Part shown: positions 61,905 through 64,000 of the stretch, in pieces
Numbering within the stretch: the first letter of the stretch is position 1
Layout of the letters: each line of letters opens with the position of its first letter
Source: CAWCDJ01 sp963794265
GTDB taxonomy: Bacteria > Acidobacteriota > Terriglobia > Bryobacterales > Bryobacteraceae
Length of the DNA stretch: 64,000 nucleotides
Direction of reading: 5' to 3'
Assembly: GCA_963794265.1 (NCBI GenBank)
Contig: CAWCDJ010000002.1
Location: 68,310 to 132,309, forward strand
Position numbers and translations under genes: made by a program
The notes under the pieces: model-generated
What the model was told of the DNA's origin: nothing
Database searches by the model: none
What the model saw: only the letters and a program-made list of their open reading frames with translations

Positions 61905-63369
61905 ATGATGACCACGATCGCGCCCGCCATGGCCAATCGGATCGAGTTGTGGCCAACCGACCGGCTGGTGCCTTACGCGAAAAACGCGCGGACGCACTCG
62001 CCGGAGCAGGTGGCGCAGATCGCGGCGTCCATCGTCGAGTTCGGTTTCGTCAACCCGATCCTGGTGGACACCAACGCCGGAATCATCGCTGGTCATGGGC
62101 GTCTCCTGGCCGCCCGCAAGCTGGGCCTCGCTGAGGTGCCGGTGGTGGTACTGGACCACCTCAGCGAGACTCAGCGCCGGGCGTATATCCTCGCCGACAA
62201 CAAGATGGCGCTCAATGCCGGATGGGACGACGCGCTGCTGGCCGAGGAGGTGCGCGACCTGGAGCCGATGGCTTCGACCTCGCTCTGGCGGGCTTCTCCG
62301 GCGACGAGTTGGAGGCGCTGCTGGCGTCCGAAGAACCGGAGGCCAGCCCGGAGGCGAGGAGGAGGGATTCCGGAGGCAGCCGGCCGACCCGGTAACCCGG
62401 CCTGGCGACCTGTGGACCATCGGCAAGCATCGTTTGGTCTGCGGCGACTGCCGCGACCGGCAATGGTCCAGCAATTATTCCTGGCCGGCGCGCGCGCCGA
62501 ACGTCTGCATCACGTCGCCGCCCTACGCCACGCAGCGCGAGTACGACTCATCGAGCGGCTTCAAGCCGATCCCGCCGGACGAGTACGTGGACTGGTACGC
62601 GGACGTGGCGGCGAACGTCGCGGCGGTGCTGGCGGAGGACGGCTCTTACTTCCTGAACATCAAGGAGCACGCCGACGACGGCGAGCGCAGCCTGTACGTG
62701 AAGGATCTGGTGCTCGCGCACAGCGGCAGTGGGGCTGGCGCTTCGTGGACGAGTTCTGCTGGCGCAAGACAGACAACGGCGTGCCTGGCGGTTGGGGAAA
62801 CCGTTTCAAGAACGCATGGGAGCCGGTGTTCCACTTCTGCGCGCCAGCAGCAGATCAAGTTCCGGCCGAAGCGGGTCGGGCACGAGTCGGAGGACTGCTT
62901 CGATTACAGCCCGAACAATCCGAAATCGACGTCCGGCAGCGGGCTGCTGGGCACCGGCGCGCGCGGCGCTGCGGCGGCGGCAAGAGCCAGGCGCAGCGCC
63001 GACTGCGACGATGGCCGGCACGCCGGCGTCGCGCGCCCGTCGAACGTGATCGAGGTCAAGAGCGAGTCGTCCAGGGCACGCACTCCGCTCCGTTCCCCCG
63101 CGCGCTGGTCGAGTTCTTCCTGCTGGCGTTCACCGACGCCGGCGACATGGTGTTCGATCCGTTCATGGGGAGCGGGACCACCATGGCGGCGGCGGCGCTG
63201 CTGGGGCGGGTCGGCTTACGGCTGCGAGATCGTCCCGGCTTATTGCGACGTGATCGTGCGGCGCATGATGAACCTGACCGGCGAGATGCCGGTGCTGATC
63301 AGCGCGGAGACGGGCCAGCACGTTCGGCGGTCGCGGCGGCGCGCGGCGTGCCCGTGGAACAGGCGTTGA
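61905..63369 (+). pseudogene. ParB-domain/DNA methyltransferase fusion, broken by frameshifts (copy 1)
   Basis: Starts intact with a ParB-like N-terminal domain (DRLVPYAKNARTHSPEQVAQ, GFVNPILVD, IIAGHGRLLAARKLGL, LADNKMALNAGWDD), then needs several frame changes to read on: near 62265, 62350, 62718, 62845, 63072 and 63210. The pieces give LWTIGKHRLVCGD, the methyltransferase motif SPPY (VCITSPPYATQREYD), a target-recognition stretch (FVDEFCWRKTDNGVPGGWGN), the AdoMet motif FDPFMGSGTT and YGCEI. The SPPY-before-FMGSG order is that of beta-class amino-methyltransferases. As written it cannot give a working enzyme; real decay and sequencing error both fit. Confidence 0.8.
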
Positions 63370-63509
63370 ATCCCAAGGCGCAGGACTCGCGCGCGATCAA
63401 GCACCACGGCCCGAACCCGCACTACGGGCCGAAACGAAAGACGCATAATAGGCAACCATATCTGGACGGCTGCGAAATATCTGGTGCAGTCTGGCCCATC
63501 GAGCGGCTG

Positions 63510-64000
63510 ATGCCGTACGCCCGGAACGCGCGGACGCACTCCGACGAGCAGGTGGCGCAGGTCGCCGCCAGCATCGCCGAGTTCGGGTGGACGAATCCGA
63601 TCCTGGTCGGCGGCGACGGCGTGATCATCGCCGGCCACGCGCGCCTGGCGGCTGCGCGGAAACTCAACATGGCCGAGGTGCCGGTCATCGTCCTGGACCA
63701 CCTCACCGAGACCCAGCGCCGCGCGCTGGTTCTGGCCGACAACAAGCTGGCGATGAACGCCGGATGGGACGAGGAGATGCTGCGCGTCGAGTTGGAGTCG
63801 CTGAAGGAAGACGCCTTCAATCTGGACCTCGTTGGCTTCACGGACGAGGAGATGGACGAACTCCTGCGGGACCGGAGCAAGACCGCGGGTTTGACCGATG
63901 AAGACGCCGTCCGGAGGCGCAGGAGACGCATCACGGTCGCGGGCGACGTGTGGGTGCTTGGCGAGCACCGTCTGCTGTGCGGCGACGCCACGGTCGAGAG
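63510..64000 (+). CDS. ParB-domain/DNA methyltransferase fusion (copy 2), cut by window end
   Basis: Reads in one frame to the end of the window: the ParB-like domain (MPYARNARTHSDEQVAQVAA, WTNPILVGGDGVIIAGHARL, ADNKLAMNAGWDEEML), a helical link (VGFTDEEMDELL) and the start of the methyltransferase (VWVLGEHRLLCGDAT). It is clearly a paralogue of the broken copy upstream. The frame is open before this ATG as well (for example WPIERL right before it, where copy 1 has WPTDRL), so the real start is further up, possibly a TTG at 63366. The catalytic motifs lie beyond the window. Confidence 0.75.
   Translation, partial: MPYARNARTHSDEQVAQVAASIAEFGWTNPILVGGDGVIIAGHARLAAARKLNMAEVPVIVLDHLTETQRRALVLADNKLAMNAGWDEEMLRVELESLKEDAFNLDLVGFTDEEMDELLRDRSKTAGLTDEDAVRRRRRRITVAGDVWVLGEHRLLCGDATVE

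Overview
The window looks like an acidobacterial chromosome, probably close to Candidatus Solibacter / Bryobacterales. The reasons are a high-GC genome, a beta-propeller protein ending in the Solibacter-type C-terminal domain, a DUF5916 outer-membrane protein, an FG-GAP/UnbV (CRTAC1-type) protein, an Oar-like TonB receptor with a carboxypeptidase-like plug extension, and winged-helix/TolB one-protein regulators. The taxonomy is inferred from protein families only.

Layout. (1) 1-1.0 kb: end of a GH5 glycosidase gene. (2) 1.0-10.3 kb, minus strand: a two-component pair (histidine kinase plus sigma54 activator) followed by a Cyc2-like cytochrome-porin fusion, a monoheme cytochrome c, a GltD-like flavoprotein with ferredoxin domains, a Rieske protein, a fused b6/subunit-IV cytochrome b and a six-heme cytochrome c. 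Read together this is a candidate electron route from the outer membrane through a bc complex to the quinone and NAD(P)H pools. (3) 10.3-15.7 kb: DUF5916 protein, a secreted beta-propeller protein and a small secreted protein. (4) 16.0-38.8 kb, plus strand: one tightly packed, about 23 kb contractile injection system (phage-tail-like) operon. It encodes a tail-terminator-like protein, sheath, tube, T4 gp26-like chaperone, DUF6760-like protein, three tandem large hydrophobic tape-measure-like proteins, CIS-tube/LysM pair, gp27-like hub, gp5-like spike, a proline-rich repeat protein, gp25, gp6/J, tail protein I, a DUF6519-type fibre and a 1268-residue protein with 15 PASTA-like repeats. No AAA+ ATPase or obvious toxin lies in the window. 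This is the most unusual system here.

(5) 39.0-55.0 kb: a carbohydrate-use region. A minus-strand set (TonB receptor, GH13, GH28-like, TPR, FG-GAP/UnbV) is divergent from a winged-helix/TolB regulator, with a second GH13 converging on it and a carboxylesterase beyond. (6) 55.0-64.0 kb: a mobile or degraded region with an IS21-family remnant, a membrane-bound DNA-binding-domain protein whose N-terminus is cut by an in-frame stop, a possible integrase fragment, a tRNA-Phe 3' fragment flanked by an inverted repeat, a triple zinc-ribbon protein overlapping an HNH nuclease, and two tandem ParB/methyltransferase genes, the first shattered by frameshifts. It looks like the edge of an integrated element or prophage remnant.
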